Assembly: GCA_009801085.1 (NCBI GenBank)
Contig: VNWV01000001.1
Location: forward strand, 8,393,328-8,457,327
DNA from: Lasiodiplodia sp. COLG20
Taxonomy: Eukaryota; Ascomycota; Dothideomycetes; Botryosphaeriales; Botryosphaeriaceae
Reading direction: 5' to 3'
Length of the DNA stretch: 64,000 nucleotides
Made by a program: the position numbers and the translations under genes. Shown here in pieces: positions 11,098 to 22,600 of the stretch. The stretch's first letter is position 1, and each line of letters starts with the position of its first letter. The notes under the pieces were generated by a model, which saw only the letters and a list, made by a program, of their open reading frames with translations, made no database searches and had not been told where the DNA came from.

Positions 11098-11215
11098 TGG
11101 GCAGTGAAAGCTATCATCCGGACGTGAATATAATTATTCATTCGACACTTACATCTGGACATTAGCTTCAACTGCCCATGACGTGAGCAAATCCACGCTA
11201 GCCTTCGGCTGCAAT
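11098..11215. repeat. Hairpin element copy 4 with conserved right flank
   Basis: Imperfect palindrome 11098-11178 (TGGGCAG...CTGCCCA), then the flank ATGACGTGAGC and the end motif TAGCCTTCGGCTGCAAT (11199-11215). The same flank order is seen at 4361 and, diverged, at 26529. A partial left end (ATTGCAG) may sit near 11051. Lies between the RING-CH gene and the next hypothetical gene. Confidence 0.75.
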
Positions 11216-11450
11216 ACTTTCGTTCCCACTGCTCGGAATGCCTCGTTCTCACTATGCACGGATTATCCTCGGGCGGAAGGTGGTTGCTCTTTGCGACCCT
11301 CCGCGCATTCACTCACTTACGCACAGACCATCTAGATATTCTGACAGCATTTATTCTGCTTCTCTTCACTTCCTCACCGTTGCCTTTCCTTCCTCGTCAC
11401 GCGTTCGCCGCTTGTGCCAGCTCACACCGAGCCCACTCACCTTGCGCTAA

Positions 11451-14400
11451 ATGGACTTTGCCTTTGCGACCGTCGCCTTCAACGGCGCAACCTCTCAACA
11501 CCATTCAAGCCACAACTCGTCTACAAACTCCGGCGAACAACCCACACGATCTTCCGACAACGCGGTGAACGTCATGGAGCGACGAGAGCCCCGCAGAATG
11601 GCGTCGTCCGTGTACTCGCGCTCTTTCAATCATGAGACCGCATCGACGTACTGGTCTGCAGAAGGGCCACCTGTGACCAATCAGAGACTCACTCGGCGAC
11701 AGCAGTCAGCGGCGGAGCCAACCTCACCACGTGTCGTCCCGAGGACGATCAACCCTGCTACGCACCCAGCTCCTGGCGGTGACTTTCGCGAGGAGCACGC
11801 GCAGATTGATGGTATGATCCAATCTCTTGCGCACGACGACGACCATGAAGTGGATGCCAACGTCTTTCTTCAAGAACATCACGATCATGAGCACGACCAA
11901 AGCGCCGACCTTCACAGTCCCATGATCTCCACTCCAGAGACCGCTTGGCAGGGTCGCCGCGATTTTAGCGACCGCTCACTCAAGTCACTGGTCTCCGCAA
12001 AGGCAACCCTTGAATTACTCGAGAACATTGTTCGTGTCACATGGAATGGCAACCTGCAAGAGAAGCTATGCGAAGTGGCTCTCGCCATTCATAAAGATCT
12101 TCGTGGCTGCTTTCACAAGACTCCAGTCACCTACGAGACTGCGACCCGTGTCACTCACCTCGTAACGGAAATCAACAAGATCATAGAGTCTTGGAGGATG
12201 CAGATGAGAGCGCTCGAGCACGCCATCGGGCTGATAGATGTAAAGCGCGACACTCCTAACTTCATGGAACTCCACAAAGATCTTCATGGCACCGAGATCA
12301 AGAAGTTCAGATTGATGCTCTCGTACGTTCCATAGCGCCCCTCACTTCTCGAGAAACCATTGATGCTACATACAGGCCTATCCCGACTCAAATGGGAGCA
12401 GAATGCAATTTGAAAATTGCGAGTCTCACGTACAAGCTTTTTGTCGATGAAGTTCGAGCGCCATTCCAACAGGCCATGGACGGCAACGGAAACCCATCTC
12501 CTGCCGAAAAGATCATAACGAGCTACTTCAACCAGCTGGAAAGACAGTTCATTGATGCCCGAGAGACGGCCGAGCGGCTGCAGTCATCGACCCTCGCCTG
12601 TTGGGAGCAGTGGACCGAGATGAGTCAAGAGATTGCGCGGCAAGCGGCGCTGATGCAGTCCAACAGCCCGGCCGCCGTAGCTCTGCGTGCAAAGGGTGCG
12701 GTGTCCCGTGTTTTCCACCAAGGCGTGCATCGCTCGCAAACAAAGAAGGCATCGCATACTCCTCGCAGCGCTAGCGGTCGTGTCCAGATATCGCAACCGC
12801 TCGCGCGTATTGAGCCTCGTCCTGGCGCGGTTCGCGATACAGTGGTCATTATTCCGGTTCACCCATTGGATGCCTGCCGTGAGCTCGACGCTGCCGAACT
12901 GCGTCGCATCCGCCAGAAAGTTGCGTCGGACCCGTCTACGCCTCGCACTCCGTGCGAGCGCACCCACAAGCTTGCTGAGACTTCCAACCACGCAAGTCCG
13001 GCCTCACCTCGCGTCCAGGACGACCTTCGCACTGAGCACACCCGTCCTAAATACAAGCAACTAGAGTACGGACATCCTGTACACAGCAACTACGATGATG
13101 GCGAAATGGAGTACGACGACCCATTCGTGCACTTCGACGAGAGGGCCGACCACCAGGCAGCCCATGAGGCGCTGGAGTATTACCATCACCAGCCAGATGC
13201 TCCCTCGCTCAGTGACCAGTTCACCTACCATTCCAACCCCTTCGCCCCTTCCCGCACCAGCTCTTTCTCCGACGAGTCTCGCGAGAACCCCTACGTCGAG
13301 AATGACGACCGCAACAAGAAGCCCGGTGCAAAGTTCTTTGCCAACTTCCCCCAGTTCGCCGCGGACCACCAGAGCCGCATCGCCGCAGAGGAGGAGGAGA
13401 TTCTTCACAATGACGGCTTCCGCCGCCGCCGCCGCCGCCGCCGCCGCGCCTCCTCCTCGCAGCCGGCCCGTCCGCTCATCGAAGGCGCGCCGTACTTTGA
13501 CATCCTGACGGCCTTTTACCAGATGGACCCGGAGAAGCCGGACGCGGAGCTCGACCCAGAGCTGAACGAGGTGTGGCACCGGGCCATGGCGCTGCGGCGC
13601 CTGGAGGGCGGCCCGCCCGCCGAGAGGTACGGCTTCTTCAAGCCGACGCCGGCGATGCGCGCGGTGCAGAAGAACTACGAGCGCAAGGCCGAGCGCGACA
13701 TCCAGGAGCACGAGAAAGCGAGGCGCGATATGGAGGCGCTGCGCCACGAGGAGCACGTGCTGAAGAAGGAGATCGAGGATATACATAGGTTGAGGGCGCA
13801 GAAGGAGCAGGTGCTGAGGGGCTACGGTGGTGGTGGCGGTGCTGCCGCTGCTGCCGCCGTCACTGAACAGGTTCATGAGAAGGTGGCGCTCCGGAAGAGC
13901 GCGAGCGTTGCTGGATCCTCTGCTGCCTCGGGCCGCACGGGGTTGTTGAGGAAGAGTGTGAGCATCAGTGGCCATTCTGGCCCATCCAGGAGCATCTCGC
14001 GTCCGTCTGACAACAATCCCTTCGCTGGAGGCAGTGGCGTGTACGGCCAATCTCAGCCTTACAGTAGTGAGCACGTTCGCTCCGAGCAGGATCAGCAGCA
14101 ACAGCTGCTGCTGCAACCGCAGCAAACGCCACTGGAGAGGTTCAGTGGTGTCTTCCGCGACTCGGAGGGTCTCCTAGTCGAGGGTAACATGCGCGACGGA
14201 TACCGCTACGTTGAGAGCTACGGAACTGGAGAAGAAAGCCTCTTCAACCATTACGCACGCCTTGACAGCATCGGCTACCATGATGACGAGCACGACCAGA
14301 ATGGCAATGTTGGATACAGACATGAGTATGCCTATGATGGCAACGAGGAAGGCGGTTACGGATACAGGGAGTCTCTCGACCCTCTGTTTCCGCCTAGGAC

Positions 14401-14491
14401 GTTCCAGGATTTCGAGGACTCCGACTTGTTTGTCGACAGTGATCCGGAGATGTACGGTTCGGATGAAGAAGAACCGTGGCGTAGGATCTAG
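11451..14491 (+). CDS. Hypothetical protein, helical N-terminal region and disordered C-terminus
   Basis: I do not recognise this protein. Two exons (11451-12322 and 12376-14491; intron 53 nt) give about 995 aa; a start at 11574 (MERREPRR) is also possible. Residues about 170-420 form a helix-rich, ordered region that runs across the intron (SLKSLVSAKATLELLENIV..., then ECNLKIASLTYKLFVDEVR), which supports the splice. The middle is charged and disordered. A run of about ten Arg encoded by CGC repeats lies near 13420-13447. It is followed by a conserved-looking block (APYFDILTAFYQMDPEKPDA), a coiled coil rich in Glu/Lys/Arg, Gly and Ala runs, Gln-rich stretches, and an acidic Tyr/Gly/Glu tail. 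Nuclear or scaffold roles are possible, but nothing proves them. GC content peaks at 13.4-13.8 kb. Confidence 0.75.
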
Positions 14492-14508
14492 ATGATGGGG
14501 ATGTCAAG

Positions 14509-14850
14509 CGGTGCTTTACCCGTGCCTGTGCATGCGTCATGCTGCCAAAGGAGGGACCGCAGAAAAGGATATGGCTACTAAGTGTGAGCGATGAAACTCA
14601 TTTCTTCTGTTTATCCTTTATGTGGAAGGAGCAGTGCCACTAATTTTCATTGACAGGTTCTCAAAAGCTCGGGGGTGAATAAAACGGTGCTTTACCCGAG
14701 CCTATATGCACATGCACCAAATGAGAGGCCGTGAGGAAAGATTCGAAGAGCTAGTGGTGAGCGCTGAAACCCATTAATCCTCCTCTCCAACCCTGCGTTG
14801 CGGAATAGGGCATATTGCTACTCATTTAGCTTAGCAGGATCCTATTAGCA
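14509..14850. repeat. Diverged tandem direct duplication (period about 176 bp)
   Basis: CGGTGCTTTACCC at 14509 recurs at 14685. After each copy come alignable stretches: GCCTRTRTGCA-like sequence, GAGG, then GTGAGCGMTGAAACYCATT. So the 3' region of the preceding gene contains two old, diverged copies of one unit. Confidence 0.6.
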
Positions 14851-15071
14851 GCCCTCTTTAAGGTCGGCTTCTATTTCCCATCAGCTTTTTATTGATTCCT
14901 TGAACTTGAAGGCGGTTGGTTCAAGCTCGAGACAGTCTGGATATCGAAGCTGGTAGAGTAGCATTGGCAGTCGATAGCAATCCGTAGCCAGACATCATCA
15001 GGCCAATACTGAGAACAAATTTCCTTCATGTTGGGTTTCTCATGTGCGAGGATACTAAACGCTGACAACGT
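14851..15071. other. Non-coding spacer
   Basis: AT-richer sequence between the direct duplication and hairpin copy 5. There is no open frame of useful length from 14496 to 15159. Confidence 0.4.
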
Positions 15072-15156
15072 ATGGGTAGTTGAAGCTATCGTCCGGACGT
15101 ATATGTAGAGTTTTTAATTCGACATTTTCGTCCGGACGATAGCTTCAGCTACCCAT
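15072..15156. repeat. Hairpin element copy 5
   Basis: Arms 15072-15099 and 15129-15156 match at 27 of 28 positions (ATGGGTAGYTGAAGC... core CGTCCGGACG). The right flank is ATGACATGAGC, identical to that of copy 2. The loop, read in reverse, matches the AATGTCGAATTAA loop of copies 2 and 3. Confidence 0.88.
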
Positions 15157-15542
15157 GACATGAGCAATCACGAGCGACGAGGCCTCCGGTTCCGAGTCGG
15201 AGTGAAGCACCGGCGAGGATCGCGATGCCCCAATCCTGTTTTTCAGTTGCCAGCACTTTGTCTTCTTAAGACCCGCGGACACGTTTATCGCGATACCCAT
15301 GATTGGATCCCCACTGCCTGTTTTCCTGTTTTAGCTCTTCGGAGCACTTACGGTCTTATGGGTGGAAAAGCTAAGTGGCATGCTATCTCTGGTAAGACAG
15401 GTTTTGAAAAAGTCAATCCTTTTGCGGCCCACTATGATGCTCGATAGTAGTGGATACTTCCATCGGAAAAGCCGACCGTTGAAAGTGCCACGTGCGTTTT
15501 CTCCCCAGAATTGGCTAAACGACATTAATATTGCGACAGAAG

Positions 15543-15620
15543 ATGGGCAGCTGAAGCGTCCATCCGGACGCAAATGCACGAAGTACATGTGGACAAAGGC
15601 ATCTGGACAAGAGCTTCAAG
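15543..15620. repeat. Diverged hairpin copy 6 (second subfamily)
   Basis: Begins ATGGGCAGCTGAAGC and ends near GAGCTTCAAG; the arms are imperfect. The loop (GCACGAAGTACATGTGGACA) differs from copies 1-5 but matches the reverse complement of the copy at 18679, so the two form a separate subfamily. Confidence 0.6.
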
Positions 15621-17087
15621 TAAGCCGACTTGTTGAAATACCAAGCAAACTCGATGACGCATGTTGGCAGCTGCGGATGACGGAGTTGCTGCGGGGGTGG
15701 GTGGTCAGCTCTCGTACGAGGCCTAGTTCGCTTAGTAGTGTACAGCTCGACCGGGGAGAGTGGTTGAGGCCTGTGTCCGGGCGGTGGCTGTCGGGCGCTT
15801 TATTGAGCATTGGTGGCCAGCATCGTCAGTGCTTCGCACTTCCCCTCGTCAGCCCTGGCGTCGTTCTACAGACCGGTTCTGTCGTGACAGACGGGCTCTT
15901 CCGCATTTAGCGTTGACGAATCGAGATCCTCACGTTGCTACGACAAATGCAGCTACGCCACCATCGCGATCCCGCAACACGAAGACGTTGGAAAAACGCC
16001 CAGTGGTGCCCGTTGGGAAAACGCGGTCAGCAGGATAAAGAGACGACAATGCATTGCTGTTTCTGGTTTTTGGTTGTTCTCTCCTGACAACGTGTCCCTT
16101 GACGATGGTAAGGGGAACGGATTTAGAATTGTGGAAATAACGGGTATGCAACGGGGCGGATCTGGTCCGAGGTGAAGCCGCGTGTGGCAGGTTGAAGATA
16201 TTGCTCGAGGGACCTAGACTTTATGGTTTAATTGTCAGCGACTCATCCAGGCCAGTACACGAAATCTCCGGGTCAGGCCGAGAGGCAGCGATTCAGTAGG
16301 GGTCAGACCTAGAGATTATGATGTCGTCGGGGCCACGCTAGGCAGCTAGCGGCGGTCGGGTGAATGGCTGGTTGGCAGGACGTCAGTTGCTGGGCTCCTT
16401 TTCGGGCACGCAAAGCGGTAGTAACAGCGCAAACAAAACCGAAAAGTCAAACGCCCATGTTTGGCCGGACCGACAATGTGGCGGCAGGTGGTGTGGTGTG
16501 GCAGCAGCAGCAGAAGCACTGTTCGCATCGGACAGCGTGCTCGAAGCGTTCGGTGCTGCACCAGCAGCCTTGCTTTGTGGTGAGGCTGAAAAGCGGCCGG
16601 TGGTGGCGATCTCGGCGGAATGCAGGGTGGAAGGAATTCCTGGAATTGATTCGTGGGTGGCGGCGTCGCGAACGGACGTGGGCAGACCGGTTGCGCACAA
16701 CAGCAGGCTCGCAGTCACGCGGCTGGCCGTCACGCCGTCAGCCAGCGCTTCGGGCGCAGGCGAGAGCGCAGCAGTCAGGCTGCGACATCTGGCCAGCTCA
16801 CCGCCTGCACGGTCCGCAGCGGAGACGGGATGCGCTGCGCCCACGCCTGGGTGCCTGGGGCTCGTGGTGGGGCCAGATCTCCAGCAGCGACGTCATAAGG
16901 CTTGAGCTCAGCCCGATGCGAGCGCTGCAGGGTCCTGAAAGGCGAGCCTCAACAGACGCCTCTGCCGTCCCACGGCTACATAGACCGCGCCCTCGCCGCC
17001 ACTGCGCGTTCCGGAGGGGAAAAAAATCTGCCAGGCGCCGTTGCAAAATTTAGTCCGCCTCCTAGCCCGCATCCTCCGCCCACCATC
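15621..17087. other. Intergenic, upstream of the next hypothetical gene
   Basis: About 1.5 kb. Many overlapping open frames of 60-230 codons occur on both strands in the GC-rich part (16.36-17.05 kb), but none has a domain, and their composition changes freely between frames. Probably a long promoter region. A CACC tract precedes the ATG at 17088. Confidence 0.4.
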
Positions 17088-18392
17088 ATGTGCGCAAGCG
17101 AACATCCACCCAATCCAGGTACGTCTGCCGCTCCCGCGATGCGAGGCCAGGGTCTATGCATGATATGACCTGTCTTGTCTACAAAAGACGGCCAGCCCCG
17201 CCTCCCCGCCTCGAGATCCTCCTCCCGCCTTTTCTTGGCACCCTGTCCTGACGAGCAAACTTTAGCCCTCGTACCTCGCATCCGCAAGCAAACAGCCCCT
17301 TTCAAACCTGCCACGCCTTTTTACTGGTCCTATCCGTCATCCTTCAACCACGGCGCCCGCCAGATCAGACCTTTCCACTATCCGAGCCCATCAACCATCC
17401 CCCGCTTCTCCTCCTTCGCCGCCCAACAGCGCCAAGCCGCCATCGTGAACAACGAGCACCAAATGGCCGCGTCACGGTTCCGCTCCGGCCTCGAGGGCAT
17501 CGCTCAGGCCGCTACACAGCGCCCGACTTCACCATCTGCGTCCTCGTCAACCACCAGCAGAACATCAATCTCCGCTGCATCCGTCGCCTCGACATCAACC
17601 TCCGTCTCCATACCCGCAGCAACCGTAACCTCATCCGAAAAGCCAAGTGCACATTCGCCATCAACACCATCAACCACAGAACTCACCCCTCCTGCCGTCA
17701 CCCAGCAGGACTCCTCATCGTCGTCAGCAACAATCACTGCCCACGACCCTCGCCGCGTTGACGACCTCGAGGCCGCACTTGCTACCGCCCGCGCTCAGCA
17801 ACATCGCTTAGCCATGGAGCTCGAGAAAATGCGGATGCAGCAAACCAACGAGCACAGCCACCGCCTCCATCATCATCATCACCACGAGGGATCCATCCGT
17901 CGGCCCTCCGCTCCCGCCCCGGCTGTGCCTTCTATTTTTTCTGCGTCGTCATCTCATTCCCCTTCCAAGCGGAACAGCGCTTTCGCTGCCATGCCCATGT
18001 CGTCGAGTCCACCGCGGTCCATGACCATGTATGGTTACGCCGGCGGCAGTGCGGTAGGAGCAGAATCGGACGACGGGTGCAATTGCTGCTGTGGCGAGAG
18101 CGGCAGCGGCAACAGCAATAGCGGCAGTAGTAATGATGACGACGGCTTGGTGATCGAGCTGATGGCCGATGCAGCGCGCAACTGTGAGCGCATGGAGGAC
18201 CGCGTCGCCTTCCAGCGCCAGATGGGCGCCCTGCGCGACCGCATTTACTCGCAGGCCGAGGAGCTGAGCGAGCGGCGGAAGGATAGGAAGAAGTGGGATG
18301 AAGAGAAAGAGGAGTTGATGAAAGAGTTGCAGGAGAGAGAAGACAGAATTAAAGGACTGCTGGAAGGGAAGAGGGATAGTGTGCAGGGCTAG
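17088..18392 (+). CDS. Hypothetical Ser/Thr-rich protein with C-terminal coiled coil
   Basis: Not recognised. The best model has a 31-nt first exon (17088-17118, MCASEHPPNP), a 69-nt intron (17119-17187, GTACGT...AAAAG) and a long second exon (17188-18392), giving 411 aa. The in-frame codon near 17175 is TTG, not ATG, so an unspliced start there is unlikely; an ATG at 17463 (MAASRFRSGLEG) is the main alternative. The protein is Ser/Thr/Ala-rich, with a run of six His near the middle, a Cys cluster (DDGCNCCCGES), then an ordered acidic/basic coiled coil (about 310-405) ending KRDSVQG. Only the coiled coil and the helix before it (DLEAALATARAQQHRLAMEL) look ordered. Function unknown. Confidence 0.6.
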
Positions 18393-18678
18393 TTGGATGT
18401 GCTTTTGGCTTCTAATTGAAAACACGGCAATGGCGTTATCGGTAGGCATGGCTGTGGGGTTATGAACATGCAAGAGCATTTGTTAGCGTTATGCATATTT
18501 GAGATACCACGCGCAGGTTTTGACTGCGAGCATCTAAAACATGTTTCTGACGGATACAAATCTTTGGGGTATTAGTGACTACTATGAATCTTATTTCATT
18601 TGGAATACTACATGGCGAGCTCGCATTAAAACACAGTCAACTACCAGATCGTTTCACTTGGTATTGCAACAAAACCGC
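18393..18678. other. 3' spacer
   Basis: AT-rich spacer after the coiled-coil protein; probable 3' UTR. Nothing else seen. Confidence 0.4.
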
Positions 18679-18757
18679 GGAGTTGAAGCTCCTGTCCGGA
18701 TGAATTTGTTCCACATGTATCTCATGCAACCATGTCTAGATGGACGCTTCAACTGCC
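18679..18757. repeat. Diverged hairpin copy 7 (second subfamily)
   Basis: GAGTTGAAGC at the left and GCTTCAACTGCCC at the right, with an imperfect stem. The reverse complement aligns with the copy at 15543 through the loop (TACATGTGGA, CATCYGGACA, GAGCTTCAA), which no other copy shares. Confidence 0.6.
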
Positions 18758-19208
18758 CTTCTACTGCAATGCTAGTAGAACAATCGTATGGAAGAAAACA
18801 GGTAGCTTCGAACCAAACTACTCAGACTATCGGATGGGAAAATGATGAGATTCAATGTAGCTATTGACGGTCAGTGACAATCTGCACGGTCTTTTTCTTT
18901 TAGCAAATTACATCCAATAAATCTACGATTGGGGACTATCAAGGCGCTCTGTCGTTGACTATTCGATTGGATACCCTCAAACCAACCACAGGGCCGTGCG
19001 CGACCCCGGGCGTTGTCCAGACCATCGTTAGTCAGCCTCATCCGCAAAGGCCACCAGAACTCACGGGCTTATATGTACCTAGAAACAAGTGCCTATGTCG
19101 GAGCTGTTTTCGATTCATGGCTACGGACGTCTTCCTCAACTACATGCAGCCCAAGTGGCGGGAAGAAAATTGCTTGCTATCCGATTTCATTGCTAGGCGT
19201 TATCATCA

Positions 19209-19255
19209 TAGGTAGCTGAAGCTATCGTCTAGACGTGGATGTATAATTAACCGTT
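19209..19255. repeat. Half hairpin copy 8
   Basis: ATAGGTAGCTGAAGCTATCG, then TCTAGACGTGGATG and ATAATTA. Only the left arm and part of the loop are recognisable; the right arm is lost. Confidence 0.55.
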
Positions 19256-19607
19256 CCAACGCTGTTATGTACCTATAGTTACTAGTGTATTTATAAATTG
19301 ATGTGGTAGGTTTGCGTTAGGACACTGTTTGGGCTGTGGTAACAAAGTTATGACACGTGCCCTTCGCATATAAGAGGCATTGTCTAGTAGTTACAGTCTT
19401 GTTCACATGTAAAAAAAAAAATTTATAAAATGGCATTCAATTTAGCTGTACTCAAATTCTAACTGAGAATCTGCAAAAAAAAAAAAAATTGACTGTGGGG
19501 GCAGATTGAGCACTCTATATAACTCGACACAGACCTAGCAGCCAACATGCTTAGGAACCTCGCATGTTCTGACAGAAAGGACTTGCTGAATCTATTATAT
19601 ACTAAGC
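19256..19607. other. A-rich 3' spacer of the Dicer-like gene
   Basis: AT-rich, with two A runs (about 19410-19422 and 19474-19487). There is no open frame of note. It likely includes the Dicer 3' UTR and terminator region. Confidence 0.4.
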
Positions 19608-22600
19608 CTAAATCACATGGGATGGCCGGCGAGTAGCGTCATCCACGACCAAATCGTCCCCAATCGCAGCACCAGCAACAACCGGATCGACTTCTTCACT
19701 CTCCTCGCTCTTCACTTCATCACCATCACCATTGCCACCTTCGATCTCGTCGCCACTCGCAGCATCCCACCTCTCCATCCCCCTCCAACTTCGCCCTAGC
19801 GCCACCAAGGTCAACACCGCCCGATCCGCCGCCTCCGTCTCTGCACCGTGCCTAGTCTCCCCGTTAACCCAGTCACCAACCCATGTCTCCCCAAGGCCGA
19901 CTCTGCACCTAAACCTCTTCCCTGTCATCCCTCCCGCCGGTGACTCCGCCTCGCCTGCATCCGGGCCCTTGTCATCCCACTCCCAAACCACCTTATCGCT
20001 ACCCGCCAACCGCCCCAGCTGCGTCTTCGGGTGCAAGCAGTCGACCTCGTCCCTCATGAACCTCTCCAGCACCTCCATCAGCCCAATTTTCTCTAGAAAC
20101 CGCTCGCAAGCTTCAAGCTCCTCTCCCTCCTCTAGCACCAACTTTCCATTTTTCTCCTGTCCCTCTGCCCCGTCAACCATCTCATCATCACCAGGAGACA
20201 AAGAACCGTTTGTCGTCGAATCGATGAAGACAGCACCCAGCACCGCCTCGACGATGTCCGAAAAGAACTTCTCCGCACCAACCTTGGCGAAAAGCCGCCA
20301 CGGATACCGGCGATCCTGCCGCAGCGCGCGCCAGATCTCTTCGCTGTAACGCTCGTGCCGGGCGGTGGCGGCCGCGGCAGAGGCGAGCAGCGTCGGCGAT
20401 GAGTGTCGCAGGAAGTGCCATAGGGCCTTGCGGGAAGGAGTGCCGGGGACGGTGTACGGTTGCTCGTTTGCCAGTGCTGTCGAAAGGGGGAGGGGGGTGG
20501 TTGTCGTGGTGGATGAAGGAGCGAAAACGACGTCAGTACGTGGCTCGAAGATGGCGGCCTCCATGCAGAGGAAGGCGAGGAAAGACGCGTTGACGAGGGA
20601 CGCCCGGATGGAGTGCATCGTCCAGTGCGGCAGCTCGTCGGCGGCGTGGCCGCGGGGTGGGATCGTGCAGCCGCCGTTGCTGGCGTTGGCGGCTGGTTTT
20701 CTGCGGTGCGCGTACAGCCGGCCGGAGAGGATGTAGTCGAGGACGGCGTCGCCGAGATACTCGAGGCGTTGGTAGGACGAGGAGGCGGCTTCCCGAGGCG
20801 CGGTGAACGACGCGTGTGTCAGGGCTTCGAGGAGGAGATACTTGTTCTTGAACGTGTATCCGATGAGCTCCTCGACGCGCTCGAGGTGGAGCACTGGCGC
20901 TGATGCGTGTTCCTCCGCCGCGTGGTCCTGCAGGATGGTGCGGCAGCGGTGTAGTGGCTTCCATTCGAGGCTGGTGAGGAAGGCCGATGTGCAGAGGTGC
21001 GCTTTGTGTATGCCGCCCTCCACGAAGGCGGCACCGATAAGCGACTCGACCACATCAGCTAGTGTCTTGGTAGATAGTGTATGACTCTCTTGGAGAGAAG
21101 CTAAAGATGTGGCTAGGATATCTTGCACATAGCGTGGCCGCCATTTGGAGCCCGTGAAGGCCTTGGTGATGATGAATTTGTCGAGGCCGGTGCGGCGTGA
21201 GGCTTTAGCGAGTGCACCGTTGGAAACAATTCGATCTTTACGTTCAGTGAGATAGCTCTCGGGCCAGTGGAGGAAGTCTGCCATGAGCTGGACCGCGGTG
21301 CTGTATTTCAAGATGCAATCCCCCAAAAATTCCAGTCTCTGGTAGTCACTTTCGTTTGTAGACGATGCAGTGATGGCTCGCAGTACCAGTTCATGATTAG
21401 TAAAACCAACGGAGCGTACTGCAGTATCGCAAAGCTCTTGGACGATCATGAAAAGCTCGTAGCGGTGCAAAATCGATGGTAGGAAAGCCGCGAACATCGA
21501 ATAAGCTACGGGTAGCCTGCTCATAACGAAGCCTTCGGCTGGTAGTATGCTTTCCTTCGTGTACATGCCATATTGGGCCGAATCTCTAATATAATGCAGG
21601 AAGTCACGCCTTTTGGGAAACGCTGAGCAGACAACTTGGACAGTCGTCTCTTCTTCTTGCTGGAGATTCTCGTCTTCGGTCATGCTGATATCAGAAGTTT
21701 GGAAGCGGCGGAACATCAAAGGGGCGCCTACAACTCCTTTCGGGTGTAGAAGACCTATCGTGGGGTTGAGGCCAGCCTGAATATCGGCGTAGACCTCAAG
21801 TGCAGGTCTGCTTTCACCGTCGAACTCTAGAAACTGGCTTTCGCCTTCGCCACAGGCACCCGGTCGAGCAATTAAGAAAGGGAAATCGTATCTTTCTTCG
21901 ATCATACGTGTCTGGAAGATCTCGAATAGAAGAGTCCGCGTTGAATGTTGAAGTGATGTCACTTCGTCGTTGCTGAGAGTTATGGCATCCATTGGTTCGC
22001 TGCTTAGCGTGTAACGAATATTCTCGTTCCAATGAAGTAGGAAGTCAGGGACATGCAGCATCGGCTGGGGCAGAAGGATGACAAATGTGACTGGTTGTGG
22101 TTCCATGGATATTGACACCTTCGTCCTATACCATGGATCTAATGGTGTCGATAAGCTGATGAGCTGAGCCCGTGGTATCCACGGATCTAGACGGGGTTGG
22201 ACCTCGATCATAGCTGGCCTCTTGTCGACAACACCAAAATCCGGCTGGTCTTCTGGATCACTCGGCAAAGGCAATAGGTTGTCGTTCACCAAGCCCGCTT
22301 TATGTAGGGCAACATAAGCTTGGAAAGCAGCATCCTTTCTAGCCGCCCTCTCCGTCAACCATGATCCTGTGCCTCGATGCTGGCGGACCTTCTTGCTCAC
22401 CGAGCTTGGCAAGGTGACGGTTGCAGTCGTGCGATCATTTTCATCTACCGTGAAGAAGAACCGAGGCCGTAGATCTACGTGTTGTCCGTCGCCGAGAATG
22501 GCGCAGAAGTGGTACAGATGTTGCATTGCGTTATCGAGCGTGAGAAGCGCCCTGCTTATTATTAGTAAAAGATTATGTTGAGAGGAATGAACGGCTTACC

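Noticed and set aside
13061..14125. 354-codon minus-strand frame opposite the poly-Arg hypothetical gene
   Set aside because: Leu/Val/Arg-rich shadow of a low-complexity gene in GC-rich DNA; no domain or splice continuity.
15362..15910. 182-codon plus frame
   Set aside because: Runs straight through the degenerate hairpin copy at 15543; chance open frame.
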